64,000 nucleotides of DNA, from NCBI GenBank assembly GCA_021521415.1, contig JAIQDT010007641.1:1-64000 (forward strand). Reading direction: 5' to 3'. The notes below the pieces were generated by a model. That model searched no databases. It was not told the DNA's origin and worked only from the letters and a program-made list of their open reading frames with translations. This document shows positions 10,386 to 22,768 of this stretch, piece after piece. Both the position numbers and the translations under genes were made by a program. Positions within the stretch are counted from its first letter, which is position 1, and each line of letters starts with the position of its first letter. Origin of the DNA: Bidens hawaiensis (Eukaryota > Streptophyta > Magnoliopsida > Asterales > Asteraceae).

Positions 10386-12210
10386 TGTCACACCTAAACC
10401 GCGGCCTAGGCGTGCGACACGAATGTTGGTACCTCTTTTGTAATTAAATTAGAGTTACGGGTTTTGTGCGGAAATATTAGAGCGGATTAAAATATTATAT
10501 TTACAAATCAAAAGAATGTTTAAAGTTTTACAAAGATTACTTGTTTCATAAACCACCATTTACATATTTTAAAGTTTATCAAAAGGATATGAGTCATCTA
10601 TTCATCTACCATCAACTTCGATTCTTCAAGCGCGGCTAATCTTCATTACATGTAAAAATGTTTGAAAATACATCAGCAACACATGCTGGTGAATAAGCTG
10701 ACGCATAAAATATATTCTTTACTTGATTACCCATCGAGACATAACTTAGGTCCGGCTCATCGTGGCTTAGGAATAATCAAGTTAAAACAAAACACCATTA
10801 TAAATTTATCTCTACTCGAAACCGCTCTGTAAACGCCGCAGCGTTCGATATAACTTAGATAACATCAGTATACACATGATTACGCTCACTCGGACGTAAC
10901 TAAGGTCCGACCCATCGTGGCGGAGGCAAATAACCAGGTGTGGCGCGGTGTGCCCACCGACTTAACACATATGTAAGTATCCAAACAAACGTACATGACA
11001 GCCTGAGGGCCAGTAGTTAGTTTTGTTTATGATGTTTTAGAGATACGTAATCTCATGTAATCATTTTTAATTCGACTCGATTAAACAAGTTTACAAAGTT
11101 GGGCACTTGGGCGTATTCACCTTTTAAAGGATCAGCTTCACTTCATTGATCGATTCTTTCTTGAGTTATCTCGGACCTATAGAACGAGTATAACCTTTTA
11201 TTAATACCAAATCTTTAATCTGGCTTAAGACCTTTAGTCTCTGTTGTATAATCTTTACCTCGATTATATTTTCTTTTTAAACCTTTAGTTTAGAATATAT
11301 ACTTTCTTTCTTTTACAAGTTTAAAACCTTTAGTTTAACTTATTTTACTTTTCTTAAACTCCACGTTTCTTCTTTTGAAGAAACGTATACTTTATTTCTT
11401 TACTTATTATTTAAGAAACTCAAAATAATAATAATATTATTAATAAAAAAGATATAATATTCATCATATTTCTTACTTACATTTTCTTTGTTATATTTTC
11501 TTTATTTATTTGCTCGAGGTATCAAGTATATCCTCGACTTAGGGTTTTCAGCCTAAAATTTTTATTATATTTTATTCGGGCATTATGCCTCCCTTGGTTG
11601 GCTTATCAACCTAGTCACTCGAGCAGCACTTCGACGTCTTTACTTCTCTCGCACTTCCTTGATCAACACCTTCCTTGGCACGCAAATCGAGGCACACCAA
11701 TCTTGTTAACTCGTCGTCATGCACTTCGAGGCAGGGCGTCGGGGTCGTCTCGGGATAGCACGTTCTTCAAGATATTATCGTCGGTGTATTGCAAGTATTT
11801 CGAGGTTTCATCGGTTTAGGAAACGAAAATCGAGAAAGCTTGGCACGCTTATCAAGGTAGAGAGAGAATGTTTTTAGAGAGAGAAAGAGTGTTTGAAAGT
11901 TTGTGTGATGAATGGGTGGGCCGATGGCCTCAATTTATAGGCTGATCTCAGGACCCATCGTGATACGCGATGGTCCAAGAGCAAAGCCATCACGTATCGC
12001 GATTTAGCTCTGTTGAGTCTCCCTAGCTTTGTCACGTGGCGGACACTGTGCCACGTGGTGACACGTGGCAGACATTGTGCCACATGTGGACACGTGGCAG
12101 GACACGTGCCCACCTATCAGGCCACGTCATCGCGATACGAGATGACGTTAAGCCTTGGTCCGTCGCGTATCGCGATCGGGCCAAAAGACATATTTTTTCA
12201 CGATATTACA
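10386..12210 (-). mobile_element. Solo LTR D
   Basis: A single LTR of 1825 bp, starting TGTAATATCG (12210) and ending TTTAGGTGTGACA (10386), flanked by ctggg at 10381-10385 and 12211-12215. No internal region is present, so it is a recombination product. It has a TATA-like CCTATAAATT at 11932-11941, repeated CACGTGGC boxes at 12035-12125, repeated near-palindromes of the GATACGCGAT type, a donor-like AAGGTGAAT near 11120 and a hairpin CAGCA/TGCTG at 10674-10688. Confidence 0.85.
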
Positions 12211-12871
12211 CTGGGTTATCATCGATATATTAACTAAATCCGCTCATTTCTTACCTATCAACGGATCTTACTCTATGGATAGATTGGCATGAATATACGT
12301 AAATAACATTGTATTATTACACGGTGTGCCATTATCTAAAATATCCGATCGAGATAGTAGGTTTACATCTCATTTTTGGTATAGTGTCCAAAAAGTGTTA
12401 GGAACTCAACTAAATCATAGCATATCTTATCATCCCCAAATTGATGGGCAGAGCGACAGAACAATTCAAACGCTTGAAGACATGCTTCGAGCTTGTGTGA
12501 TCGACTTAGGAGGAAGCTGGGAAGATCATCTACCCCTAATCGAATTCTAGTATAAAAATAGTTATCACACAAGTATTCACGCCGCGCCGTTCGAAGCTTT
12601 GTATGGACACAAATGTAGAACGTCGGTATATTGGTCTGAAACGGGAGATAGCCAAATGTTTGGACCTGAGATAGTCCATGAAACCATGGAAAAAGTGTTG
12701 AAAATCCTTGAGCGAACTAAGACGACAAGAGATCATCAAAATAGTTATGCTAATGTTCGTCGTAAGCCGTTGCAATTTCAAGTAGGCGATAAGGTGTTAT
12801 TGAATGTATCACCTTGGAAAGGAGTTTCCCGATTTAGATAGAAAGGAAAACTAAGTCCACGTTTTGTTGGT
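12211..12871 (+). pseudogene. Gypsy integrase core, element B (segment 2)
   Basis: Continues the integrase directly after the solo [25 protein letters not shown] with the second catalytic Asp, and [20 protein letters not shown]. The catalytic Glu region (LPLIEF) is followed by TAG where other copies have a sense codon, then FEALYGHKCRT and the GDKVLLNVSPWKG domain. It carries at least three stops. Ends at the ttggt duplication where element E inserted. Confidence 0.88.
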
Positions 12872-14660
12872 TGATGTACATAGAAATATACATCTTTTCG
12901 GCATCAAATATTCTCTAAAAACTGCAAATTCTATCTAATAACATAGCATAAAAGACTACTTATCATAATAAAACATAATTTCAGGTGAAACCAAGCCACA
13001 AACGAAGAAACAAGCAAAAAGACGAAGAAAAACAGAAGAAAACACAAGAAAACAAAGAAACTCGCCCCCATGCCTCAAGAAACACGCCCCCATGCTTCTG
13101 ATACAAGAAAAGACAAAACCTGGAAGCAAAAGCACTGGGCCGTTCCCAACATACACGGGGCCGTGGACGGGAACATAGAAAAGACAAAGAAGAATTGAGC
13201 ACATGTCACTAAAAACCACGGGGACGTGCCTACCAACCACGGGTCCGTTGCCACCTCACACAAAAGACAAAACAAATCTGGCGCATGTCATAAAAATGCA
13301 CGGGGGGCGTGCTCATCAAGCACGGGGCGGTGCCTCACCATCCAGATTGCCTATAAATAGTGGCTCATGTTGCACTCATTTGGTGTGCCTTGAAAAGAAT
13401 TCTCTCCGGTTTTCACTTATAAAAACACACACTAACACTCACTTTGAAGATCTAGTGAAGAGTTTGAAGGTTTGGAGGTCATCACCACTAATTATCATCA
13501 TCAACCATCATCATCATCATTAAGAAGAAAGATTCATCTACATTTGGTTAGATTGTTCCAAGTTTAATCGTGTATTTGTTATTATCAATCATTTTAATGT
13601 TTATCACTATGATCATTATGAGCTAAACTCCTTTTTCCATCTAAATCTATGAAGAAGCTTTGTTTACTTGATAATTAATCAAGACATGTGATGTAGTTTA
13701 GTAAAGTACATGGTTATATTACAATTATCTTTTGATGAGAAATGTTTCACCATCTTAAATTACTAATTCAAAGTTGGTGGTTGTCAATTTCATTGGCAAT
13801 CGTTCATGATCGATTCATGTTCTTGAAAGATAGAAATACTTTGATACATTATCAAAACATGGATCCTTATATTGTACTTAGAAATGATGAGATATAAGTT
13901 ATGGTGCATTTTTCTAAACCTTGGTAATCCGAAAATGGCTTTGCTTAGGATATCAAATTAGTTAAAGAAACCATATGTTAACGGAATGTGTAATTATAAC
14001 CTACATAAATCAACCAAGGGGAGGTTGTGTGATAAACTACAACCACCCGAAGTTGTTAGAATTGGTATTTGAGAAATCAAAGTCAATCCTAATCTTTCTA
14101 CTTTACGAAACTACTTGCCAACTTAAATTTTCATCATTGAGATGGTATGACATTAGGAAAGGGTGGACTTTAAAATGCGCATACCATCTCCTTAGTGCCA
14201 AAGATGCTCACTTAAGGCTTAAGGAGCTATCTATCATATATTGCTTCGGCAAGTTTATCACGTGTCTACATATTAATTATCAATGATAAAATGGAGTGGA
14301 TTCTTGATCTTTGATGGTAACCTTCGCATAATTGAACAACTCGTTTAGAATCTCTTGTCTTGGCCACCTATATATTATGTATATAAGTATTTATATTTTA
14401 TAAAAAGTTAAAAATTAACCCCAAAAATGATTAAAACCTCCGATTAAAGCAAAACAACAATTTACTATTAGAAACCTTTGTGTCCACGGATCGATACTTG
14501 GTTCTTACCAATACTATTCTACATATACGATAGGTACACTTGCCTATTTTGTGTGTGTTTAGTCTTTGTAGAAATCACTTTTATAAATTTAAAACACGAT
14601 CTTGTGCAAAAACTAAATATCCAACCCATCATATTTTAAGATGCAAGCGCACACACATCA
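12872..14660 (+). mobile_element. Solo LTR E (1.8 kb)
   Basis: Bounded by ttggt at 12867-12871 and 14661-14665, starting TGATGTACAT and ending CACACATCA. It has no primer site, Gag or pol. The U3 has five or six CACGGGG/CCGTG motifs at 13055-13335 and a TATA box CTATAAATAG at 13351-13360, which sets the plus orientation. A CAT/CAA-rich leader follows. It interrupts the integrase C-terminal part of B. The family may be a Tat/Athila-like gypsy, which is a guess from composition. Confidence 0.75.
13351..13360 (+). promoter_or_regulatory. TATA box of LTR E
   Basis: CTATAAATAG just downstream of the G-rich CACGGGG repeats and upstream of a CT/CA-rich leader. Confidence 0.55.
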
Positions 14661-14665
14661 TTGGT

Positions 14666-14990
14666 CCATTCGAAGTGTTTGAACGAATCGGCACTATAGC
14701 TTATCGCTTACGTTTGTCCGAAGAAATGAAAGTAATACATGACTTGTTCAATGTTTCCAACCTACGTAAATGTCTGGCTGATGAGACTTTAGCTATGCCT
14801 TAAGAGATGTCAAAATCAACGAAAAATTTAAATTTGTAGAACAACCTCGACAAGTTGAAGATTTTAAACTTTAGAAACTTAAAAGGCGAAAACGAAAGTT
14901 ACTCAAAATAATATGGAATTCCCGAAAAGGACCAGAATTTACTATGGAATTGGAATCTAAGGACGAACTTCATTCCAAGGTGGGGAAGAT
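14666..14990 (+). pseudogene. Gypsy integrase C-terminal and chromodomain-like tail, element B (segment 3)
   Basis: Resumes after the ttggt duplication with GPFEVFERIGTIAYRLRL and IHDLFNVSNLRKCLADE, the usual end of gypsy integrases. Degenerate remains of the chromodomain-like tail follow. The polypurine tract AAGGTGGGGAAGA at 14978-14990 abuts the 3' LTR. Confidence 0.85.
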
Positions 14991-15769
14991 GTAACATCTC
15001 GAAAAACACCATATTTATTTTTGGCTTAAAAATGTCAACTTTGATAGTCGGAGAACCCAAAAATATTTTAATAATATGGTAAAGAGATAGTGAGATATAT
15101 ATAAATTATAAAGTTGGAAGCATTACATATTAAGTAAATTGGAAAAAGTAAATCCATACCATATGGAAAGAAGAAAGAAAATTAAAGTCTTTCACATGGA
15201 TATAAATAAGAAGTAAAATCCATCTCACATGTAAAGTAAGATAAATTTGGAAGCTCTTTATAAGGACATGAGTTTCCATAGTAATATTCTTTTATGCCTA
15301 GCATGCACACAGTGGTCCTAGCGGAGGGTGCGAAACACCCGACGCGCACGGGCACGGTCACGCACACAAGCATGGGCTCGGGTGATGGGCGTGATGTGGC
15401 TCTTTGATGGCGCACTTTGCACATCGTACGCTCTCATCGCCAAGAGCCACCTTAGTATATTAGGAAAATGGAAACAAGACACGGACATGACAAGTTATCA
15501 GAAGTTCAGGGACTAAAATGGGAAGTTTGGAATTATAGTCATTTCGCGCGATGCAAAGGAACCAACAAAAACTACTTCACGCTACGTGAATTAGTCATGA
15601 AATAACACGTGCTAGGTAACGACACGTGGTAGTAACTGACACATCATATCTATAGGTCTACTTCGCGCGATGCGAACGAGTGCTTTGCAATACGCCAAGG
15701 GCAAAAGATTCCAATGGCGGTTTAGTGGTAATTCGCGCTACGCGAACGGACAGGATCGAACCCTTCGCG
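14991..15769 (+). repeat. 3' LTR of element B, truncated
   Basis: Starts TGTAACATCTCG directly after the polypurine tract. The part from about 15385 matches 3345-3735 of the 5' LTR remnant, with the TTCGCG...CGCGAA near-palindromes. It is cut at 15769 where LTR F begins. The remainder is not found in this window. Confidence 0.75.
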
Positions 15770-16700
15770 TGTCACACCCCGAAAACCATAATGATAATTA
15801 GCGGAAGACTTAGGTTAAGCCTTTCGGGATGTGGCAAACGCCGTTAGCCAATCACAATACAACACAATTTGTTTATATTAAAATAAACATTTTTATTCAA
15901 AATATCAAAGTCTTGCGTGTCTAAGGACACGGATAATGTTATTTAAAACATTAATATATTATAAAAAACATCTTATTCAAAAACCGACACTTCGTTCCTG
16001 CTCCCTCCTCGCGAAATCCTCATTTACCTGAAAAGCATATTAAAATAATTTGTCAACACGAATGTTGGTGAATTTCTCGATAAAAATAGTTTTCGTATAA
16101 AAATATATATAATAACACAGGCGAATATAATAGTTTGCAACCTACCATATTCCCAATGGTACCGATCAAACACGGTAAGCACACCATACCGATCACACAA
16201 GGTATACATAACAGTACCAAACACGGTACTCAAATAACCAACGGATTGCCTTTTACACAAAAAGTGTTAGTTGTAAACTGGCTAAGAGTACAACGCGTGT
16301 ATGGCTACCAATTTGATAACTCGAAACATACCTACTCAAAATATTCCCACTTTTAACCCAACGTGAATGGAAGTGGGGGGCGTCACCCCGATAGATCTAC
16401 CAACATTTCTGTGTCCGTTACCCCGGTTAACAGTTATTTAACCAAATTGATTCATCCCACTTTAACAACAATATGTAAAACAATCCGCGTTTTCCAACAA
16501 AAATACAACGAAAACAGTACAATATATATATATATATATATACACATATATAGCAACATAAATATGCTTTTCCCCAAATCAGTTTATAAAACAATTAAAA
16601 AGGGGGCGTAGAGAAAACTCACAGTTACTTCCAGAAATTGTCCAAAAACTCGTGTCCTGAATTAGTACACGTTTGTTAATTTTTATAGCTTAAGTTTGAA
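15770..16700 (-). repeat. LTR F, 3' part
   Basis: Minus-strand LTR ending TTCGGGGTGTGACA at 15770. It carries the hairpin CAACA/TGTTG at 16054-16067, an acceptor-like TTTCAG|G near 16030 and a donor-like CTGTGAGTTT near 16620. A short AT-dinucleotide run lies near 16520-16540. Its 5' boundary is not visible. It may continue to about 17.8 kb, and its upstream half may be the fragments at 31061-31501 and 34268-34933, split by the MULE. Confidence 0.6.
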
Positions 16701-17835
16701 TGATTCGGTGACGACTCTGTCCTATATGACCTCATTCTAAGTGATCACACAAGCATACAAGCACACAAGGTTCATATTTTATCACTTAGCAATTATCGAT
16801 AATACAAGTAAAGAATTACTTATTAATAATTTAATAAATATTTATTAAATAATAAAATATTATGTAAATTGTGAAAGTAATATTTTGGTTGCTGGGATTA
16901 TTTAGAAAAATATATGTCTTGCCATTTTATTTCTTTTAAACGGTTTTTGTCGGTTTTGACGGTTTTGCTTTCAAAGACGAACTTTTCGTATAAAATTTGG
17001 ATTTAAAATTACAAAAAATCAGGTTATGTATGATTTTAGTCAAGTTTTATATGTTTATTCATAAAAATTTCATGGTTTTTATTTTTGGTTTTATTTTCTC
17101 AAAAACGTCAATTTTAACATTTTCGTGTCGGTTTTCGTGACACGAATCGTGTAAGGGTCAAGTTTTGCTTTCTTGACCTTCTCTTATACTTTAACTTATG
17201 TTAAGTATAAGAATATTATGGTTTTAGGGGCTGATTCAAAACAGTCTCGAAAACCCCTTGTCGGTTCACTTTAAAAGTCGAACTTTCCGACCGTTAATGT
17301 TACCGATAAGCTTTTTAGGCTATATTATCAAATTAAATCATCATGTACATAAATTAAGCATATAATAACATGTATTTCATCATCATGCAACACTTAATAC
17401 ACATCAAACAATCATCCAAGTATCCATGCTCAAGCCTTAGCTTCAAGTTTCAAATAAAGTTTCTTATTTTAGCAACTTTGTTAAAAATCATATTTTCATC
17501 TAGTTCAAGTTCTCAAGCATCAAGATATATATTTTATGTTTTATCTCATTCAACTAGTTTGACAACAATCAATCCAAGTTGTTTCATAAGCTTGTTTCAG
17601 TTTTTTCTACTAGTTAACCAAATAAAGTTTCTTGTTTTAGTAAGTGCCGATTTTGCAAATCTCTAACAACTTAATATTTCTCCATAGCAATGTTTATTAA
17701 CACATTCCTAATCATGTATTATAAACTACTAATGTTTGCATGTATCAAGTGACCATTAAAACTGAAACCACAAATTTCATCAAAGTAAAGTTATTTTTTA
17801 AATATTATACGTTTTCTTGCCAAATATTTTTTATC
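16701..17835. other. Unassigned AT-rich stretch
   Basis: No gene is recognised. Composition resembles the upstream half of the minus-strand LTR F. The last bases may contain an intron acceptor (TTTTTTATCAG) of the transposase gene. I saw no terminal inverted repeat. Confidence 0.4.
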
Positions 17836-20403
17836 AGGGGTATATCATATACGGAGGTAGGACTACCCTTCGTGGCCGGAGGATAATAGGACATCGTCGA
17901 ATACTTATGAGGCCAGAGTCGAGGAGTCTTATGGCCAGTCTTCGCAGCAGTTACATGTAGACGGTCCGTATTACGGAACCCAGAATTCGTACTAGTTACC
18001 TTTAGGAGAGCAACCATACATGGCAAGACCAGTCACGAGCAACGTCATTGATGGCATTCAAGAGGCTCACGGCGAAGGAGGCGATGGCGATGTTGATGTT
18101 GATGTTGATGATGATGATGATGATGATGGTGATCGTTTCATACGGGAGACGACATTTTCTTATGTAACTAATAATGTATGACCTTTTTTTTTTAAAAAAA
18201 ATTATTACTATTCTTTTTCAACACGTTACTAAATATTACTTTATCTACATTATTTGATATCATTATTTTGATTCTGTTGTTGAGTTGGTGGATTGGGTTA
18301 AGAAAACAGGGCGTGAGCATGGTTGTGTTATCTCAGTGCAACGTTCAAGGGAGAGAAGTGTTGAACTTGTATGCAATCGAGGTGGGGAACCAAAACTCAA
18401 GGGAACGGTGAGGCATACCGGGTGTATTAAAAGGGGTTGTCCATTTAAACTTTTCGGGAGGTACCACGCGCCAGGTGGTTGTTGGAAGCTAGAGGTTGTC
18501 AACGAGACGCACAACCACGAACCTGTTTTGTTTGAGGAGGGCACCCGGCACTAAGGAAACTGACCTACGAGGAAATTGATATGGTTGCGACGTTGCATAG
18601 GCAGGGTCTGAGGGCTGCTCAAATTAAGTCAGCCATAAAGAAAATGTTTCCCGGTAACAAATGTATTACTAGGGATCCCTATCTTTCGTAGCATGCATTC
18701 CCATCCGTGTCGCAACTGATTCGGTAAGCTACGTGTCCGGTCCACGGAGAACTGCCTTCGGTCCCCCAAACTGACTTACTCGTGGCAACCTTCCGACCGC
18801 CCAACGACCTATAACGCTAGTCACTACTCCCACTGGGGCTAGGAAGTAAGCCCCACAACCCCAAGCGGCGAAGAACAAACAGAATTTGCTACAAAAGCCG
18901 GCTAACGGGGGTATTCCTGCGTAGGAGAACATAGTAATGGAGAAGGTAATAGCCGAAATAGGATTTCGTGAAGCTTATTGATGACCATGATAAAATTGGT
19001 GAAACCCCCATGCATGTACTTGTTTTCAGAATATTATTATTTTGTAAGTGTCTTTTTAATATATTATTTAGAATATATATTGTTTTGTTTTATCATATAT
19101 AATATATATATATATATATATTCTGTAAGATTTAATAAGAATATTATTTATAATATCATTTTATTATAATAATGATCTTTAATAAGAATATTTGTAATAT
19201 TTATTAATTTTTTGTTAAACCCAACGTAGGTACTTCAAAATTTTCTTCAAACCCATGGGTTTACCTTTTACACATGGGAGAATCCTTCCACCAATAGGAC
19301 GGAGAATGTTTTCTTTTGTCACGAGAAGTCGCATACCATGTGGCGTGCGTTCCCAGATTTGTTGTTGATTGACACGACGTACAACACCAACATGGCCGTT
19401 CGTTCAGTTTGTTGGTGTGACGTCGACATCAAAGTCTTTTTGTATTGCGCACATAGTTATCTTTAGGGAGCAAGATTGTAACTTCACATGGGACCTGGAA
19501 CGCCTTAAACACATGCTCGTCGAATGCAGGGAGCCGCGTGTCATCTTGACTGACAAGGACCAAGCCTTGATGAATGCCTGTGAAACAGTCTTTCCCAATG
19601 CTACCAAAAACCTTTGTAGGTGGCACATCATGCAGAACATACAGAGAAAACATAAGAGTCTTCTCCAGGATGATATCTTTAAATCATTCAATTACTGGTG
19701 GAAAGTGCTGTATGCCTCGCCAACAAAATCTATGTACGACTACAATTGCGGTCAAATGGAAGCAGCGTTAGCTGGACACGGCAAACGTGGTAAGTCTTTG
19801 TCCTTTATGTACACATGATTTTAGATTGTAGTTGTACATGGGCTAAAATGTTTTTTTTATTATTTGTTTGTAGAGGCTTGGTATTATATTCGCGACAACT
19901 GGTTGGTACCCTACAAAGAGAAGTTCGTGTCGTGCTGGATTGACGACCGACTAAACTTCGGCGAGCATACAACAAACAGAGTAGAGGGCCAACACGCGAA
20001 CTTGAAGAGATACCTTCCGGGGCTGAACAATTCGCTAGACTCTATTGCGGCGTTTTCCCTTGAAGTCGTGAATTCCCAAATGGAAGAAATCAGTGCGACC
20101 CTTGAAGACTCTCGTGTTAGGATCAAGAAGTACCATAAGTTGACTTTGTTTGACAAGCTACATAACATGGTGTCACTTTTTGCTATCGCTAAACTTGACA
20201 AAGAGCTGACCTTGCTTGACACATTGCAAGATACGGGGGCGGAGTGCGACCACCGGTTACAAACATCATGGGGCTTGCCGTGTGCTTGTAATCTTAACTG
20301 GTACACTAACAATATACGCAATCCATTAAAAGACATAGACCCCTTTTGGAGGAAGCTCGATTTCAGTCCGGCGTCTGTTGGACACGAAGAACCAGACTAT
20401 TAA
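17836..20403 (+). pseudogene. MULE (mudrA-like) transposase, decayed
   Basis: The N-terminal exon has a Ser/Gln/Tyr-rich part, one TAG, then an acidic Asp run (18096-18130). An intron at about 18176-18284 precedes a FAR1/MULE-type zinc-binding region (VNETHNHEPV at 18497-18526). The DDE core follows at 19229-19789: THPS-like FFCHEKSHTMWRAFP, LLIDTTYNTN, then a one-base frameshift near 19390, then NFTWDLERLK, VILTDKDQALMNA and NLCRWHIMQNI. An 84-bp intron (19790-19873) has GTAAG and TTGTAG ends. The C-terminal part has HTTNRVEGQHANLKRYL and GLPCACNL. It ends at TAA 20401-20403, after which the frame stays open into the OTU region. A mitochondrial fragment splits the exon at 18674-18966. Confidence 0.88.
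18674..18966 (-). other. nad2: Nuclear insert of mitochondrial nad2 (NUMT)
   Basis: On the minus strand the frame from 18932 reads MFSYAGIPPLAGFCSKF, CLFF, GCGAYF and VGVVTSVIG, which I recognise as plant mitochondrial NADH dehydrogenase subunit 2. After VIG the similarity stops and G-rich sequence follows, which fits a group II intron start. Codons such as CCA before VGVV look like the unedited form, so the transfer was of DNA and not of edited RNA. It sits inside the MULE transposase exon, between CITRD and LIDDHDKIG. Confidence 0.82.
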
Positions 20404-21566
20404 CTGGAAGATGTGAAAAAACAAGTTCTAGGACTAAACAACCGAATGCAAAAAAAAAGTCTATTCTCAAAGATAATGTCTGTTCTTCCTGGGAAATCAA
20501 ACAAGGAGGAGCCTGAGAAACGAGAGGACCCTAGGGGGTGTCCAAATCTAAACCAACAAGCCAAGAAAAGAGATACCCCTAGACAGAGCTCGTACTCCCC
20601 GTCCCCGTCAACTGATACCCACAGACACAGGTCGTACTCCCCGTCCCCGTCAACTGATCCCCACAGACACAGCTCCTATGCCCCCTCACCGTCATTTGGT
20701 CCCCACATACACAGCTCCTACGCCCCTCCATGTCTTTTGATCCCAACAGACATAGCTCCTATGCCCCCTCCCTGTCACGAGAACCAACACCCGAAGCCCC
20801 CACCCATTCTTTGTCGCGTTCACAGTCTCAGTCTCAGGCCCGGTTTAAGATACCTAACCACCGAAACGCTCATCTAAAAGGAAGAGACTCCAACCGACCT
20901 TGGTTTTCCATTACTGCATGACCCAAAGGGGGACCCAATCATAGAAAGTTATAGGCACCTCATTCCCACCGGGCATACCCGTTCATTTCAGGTATAAAAG
21001 ATGTAAAGCCAGATGGTAATTGCGGTTTTAGAGCAATCGCAGTCGGCTTAGGCATGCGTCAAATGAACTGGAAGGAGGTCAGAGCAAGCATGAGGAATGA
21101 GATAGACACTAACAAATTGTGGTGGACGCACAGGTTGAACTATGAGATAAACGGTAATTATGACACGGTTCGTGATTCGCTGGACTACTCAACGTCTGCT
21201 TTAATCCAGCAAAAGAGTAGGTGGTTTAAGTTACCAGGGCACGGACACGTAGTGGCTCAGATGTATAACTGTGTTTTAATCAATCTCCATCTGACCTCCA
21301 GTGAGAGTTACTTCCCAATGAAAATGAGTCTGGAACCACTATCTTAGATCCCGGTAATAGGAGTCTTAAATGTGGCGGATAATCATTGGCTCAACATACA
21401 ATTAGAAGGAAATTTCCCCGTGCCGCTACCGGCACGTCAATGGGAAGGATACGCCAATGAAGCGGCGCACGAATGGAGGTCTTTGTACGAAGATCGTATA
21501 AAAGAGTATATGCGAATAAGGGAAACTTGGCGAGTGCCAACTGAAGAGGCAGTTTATTTACGATGA
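20404..21566 (+). pseudogene. Ser/Pro-rich linker and OTU cysteine protease domain joined to the transposase
   Basis: The transposase frame continues past TAA 20401 into a basic stretch, then a repeated Ser-Tyr-(Ser/Ala)-Pro-Ser-Pro linker (about 20590-20760) with a frameshift near 20735. An acceptor-like TTTCAG near 20990 precedes the OTU domain: DVKPDGNCGFRAIA with the catalytic Cys codon at 21021-21023, and DNHWLNI with the catalytic His at 21384-21386. OTU domains cleave ubiquitin or similar chains. A TAG at 21345-21347 (CAG in the later copies) truncates it just before the His. Confidence 0.82.
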
Positions 21567-22255
21567 ATCAATAAAATGTTTTGTATTATTATGAATAATT
21601 ATGAATAAAATGTTTGTGTTATCATCAAATTTTAAATACAAATAACTTGATAAAATGAATAATTTAAAGATAATATATTTTTGAAACAAATATATTTGAT
21701 AATATATTTGTTTAAAAAAATAAAACATGATAAAAAATTATTTAAAAATATAAGAAATGATATTTAAAATTTTTGATTTTTAAAAAAATAAAACATGATA
21801 AAAAATTATTTAAAAACTATAATTAAATAGTACCAGAAATTTAAAAATAATCATAAATATCTTCAAAAGTAGATCAAAACCGCCGCGGATTGATCGATAC
21901 GCCGCGGATTCAAACAGATACGTGACGGATAGATCTATACATGGCGTATCCAGACAATTTTTTAAAGATGTTAAATACCCACGGGTTATAACCGTTCAAC
22001 TCGTCCAAACCACAAAAAACGCTCAACCTTTCACTCAAATCATCACCAGATTATACCACCCACAACCTTTCACTCAAAATATTACCAGATTATACCACCC
22101 AAACCACCACCAGATTACCAGATTATACCACCAAAACCACCACCAGATTATACCACCAAAACCACCAGAAAATAATATATATAAAATATATTTTAAAAAT
22201 ATGTATTTATAAAATTAAATATATATTATTTAGAGCAATCGCAGTCGGCTTAGGC

Positions 22256-22768
22256 ATGCGTCAAATGAACTGGAAGGAGGTCAGAGCAAGCATGAGGAAT
22301 GAGATGGACACTAACAAATTGTGGTGGACGCACAGGTTGAACTACGAGATAAACGGTAATTATGACACGGTTCGTGATTCGCTGGACTACTTAACGTCTG
22401 CTTTATTCCAGCAAAAGAGTAGGTGGTTTAAGTTACCAGGGCACGGACACGTAGTGGCTCAGATGTATAACTGTGTTTTAATCAATCTCCATCTGACCTC
22501 CATTGAGAGTTACTTCCCAATGAAAATGAGTCTGGAACCACTATCTCAGATCCCGGTAATAGGAGTCTTAAATGTGGCGGATAATCATTGGCTCAACATA
22601 CAATTAGAAGGGAATTTCCCCGTGCCGCTACCGGCACGTCAATGGGAAGGATACGACAATGAAGCGGCGCACGAATGGAGGTCTTTGTACGAAGATCGTA
22701 TAAAAGAGTATATGCGAATAAGGGAAACTTGGCGAGTGCCAACTGAAGAGGCAGTTTATTTACGATGA
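22256..22768 (+). pseudogene. OTU 3' exon, copy 2 (open, Cys lost)
   Basis: Open 170-codon frame starting MRQMNWKEV and ending EEAVYLR. It keeps the His motif DNHWLNI but lacks the DGNC nucleophile motif because the unit begins just after it. Upstream is the AT-rich end of unit 1 and no obvious transposase part, so any product would be a catalytically dead OTU half. Confidence 0.8.

Noticed and set aside
18729..18932. A working nad2 gene
   Set aside because: Only part of one exon is present, antisense in a transposon, with apparent intron sequence and unedited codons.
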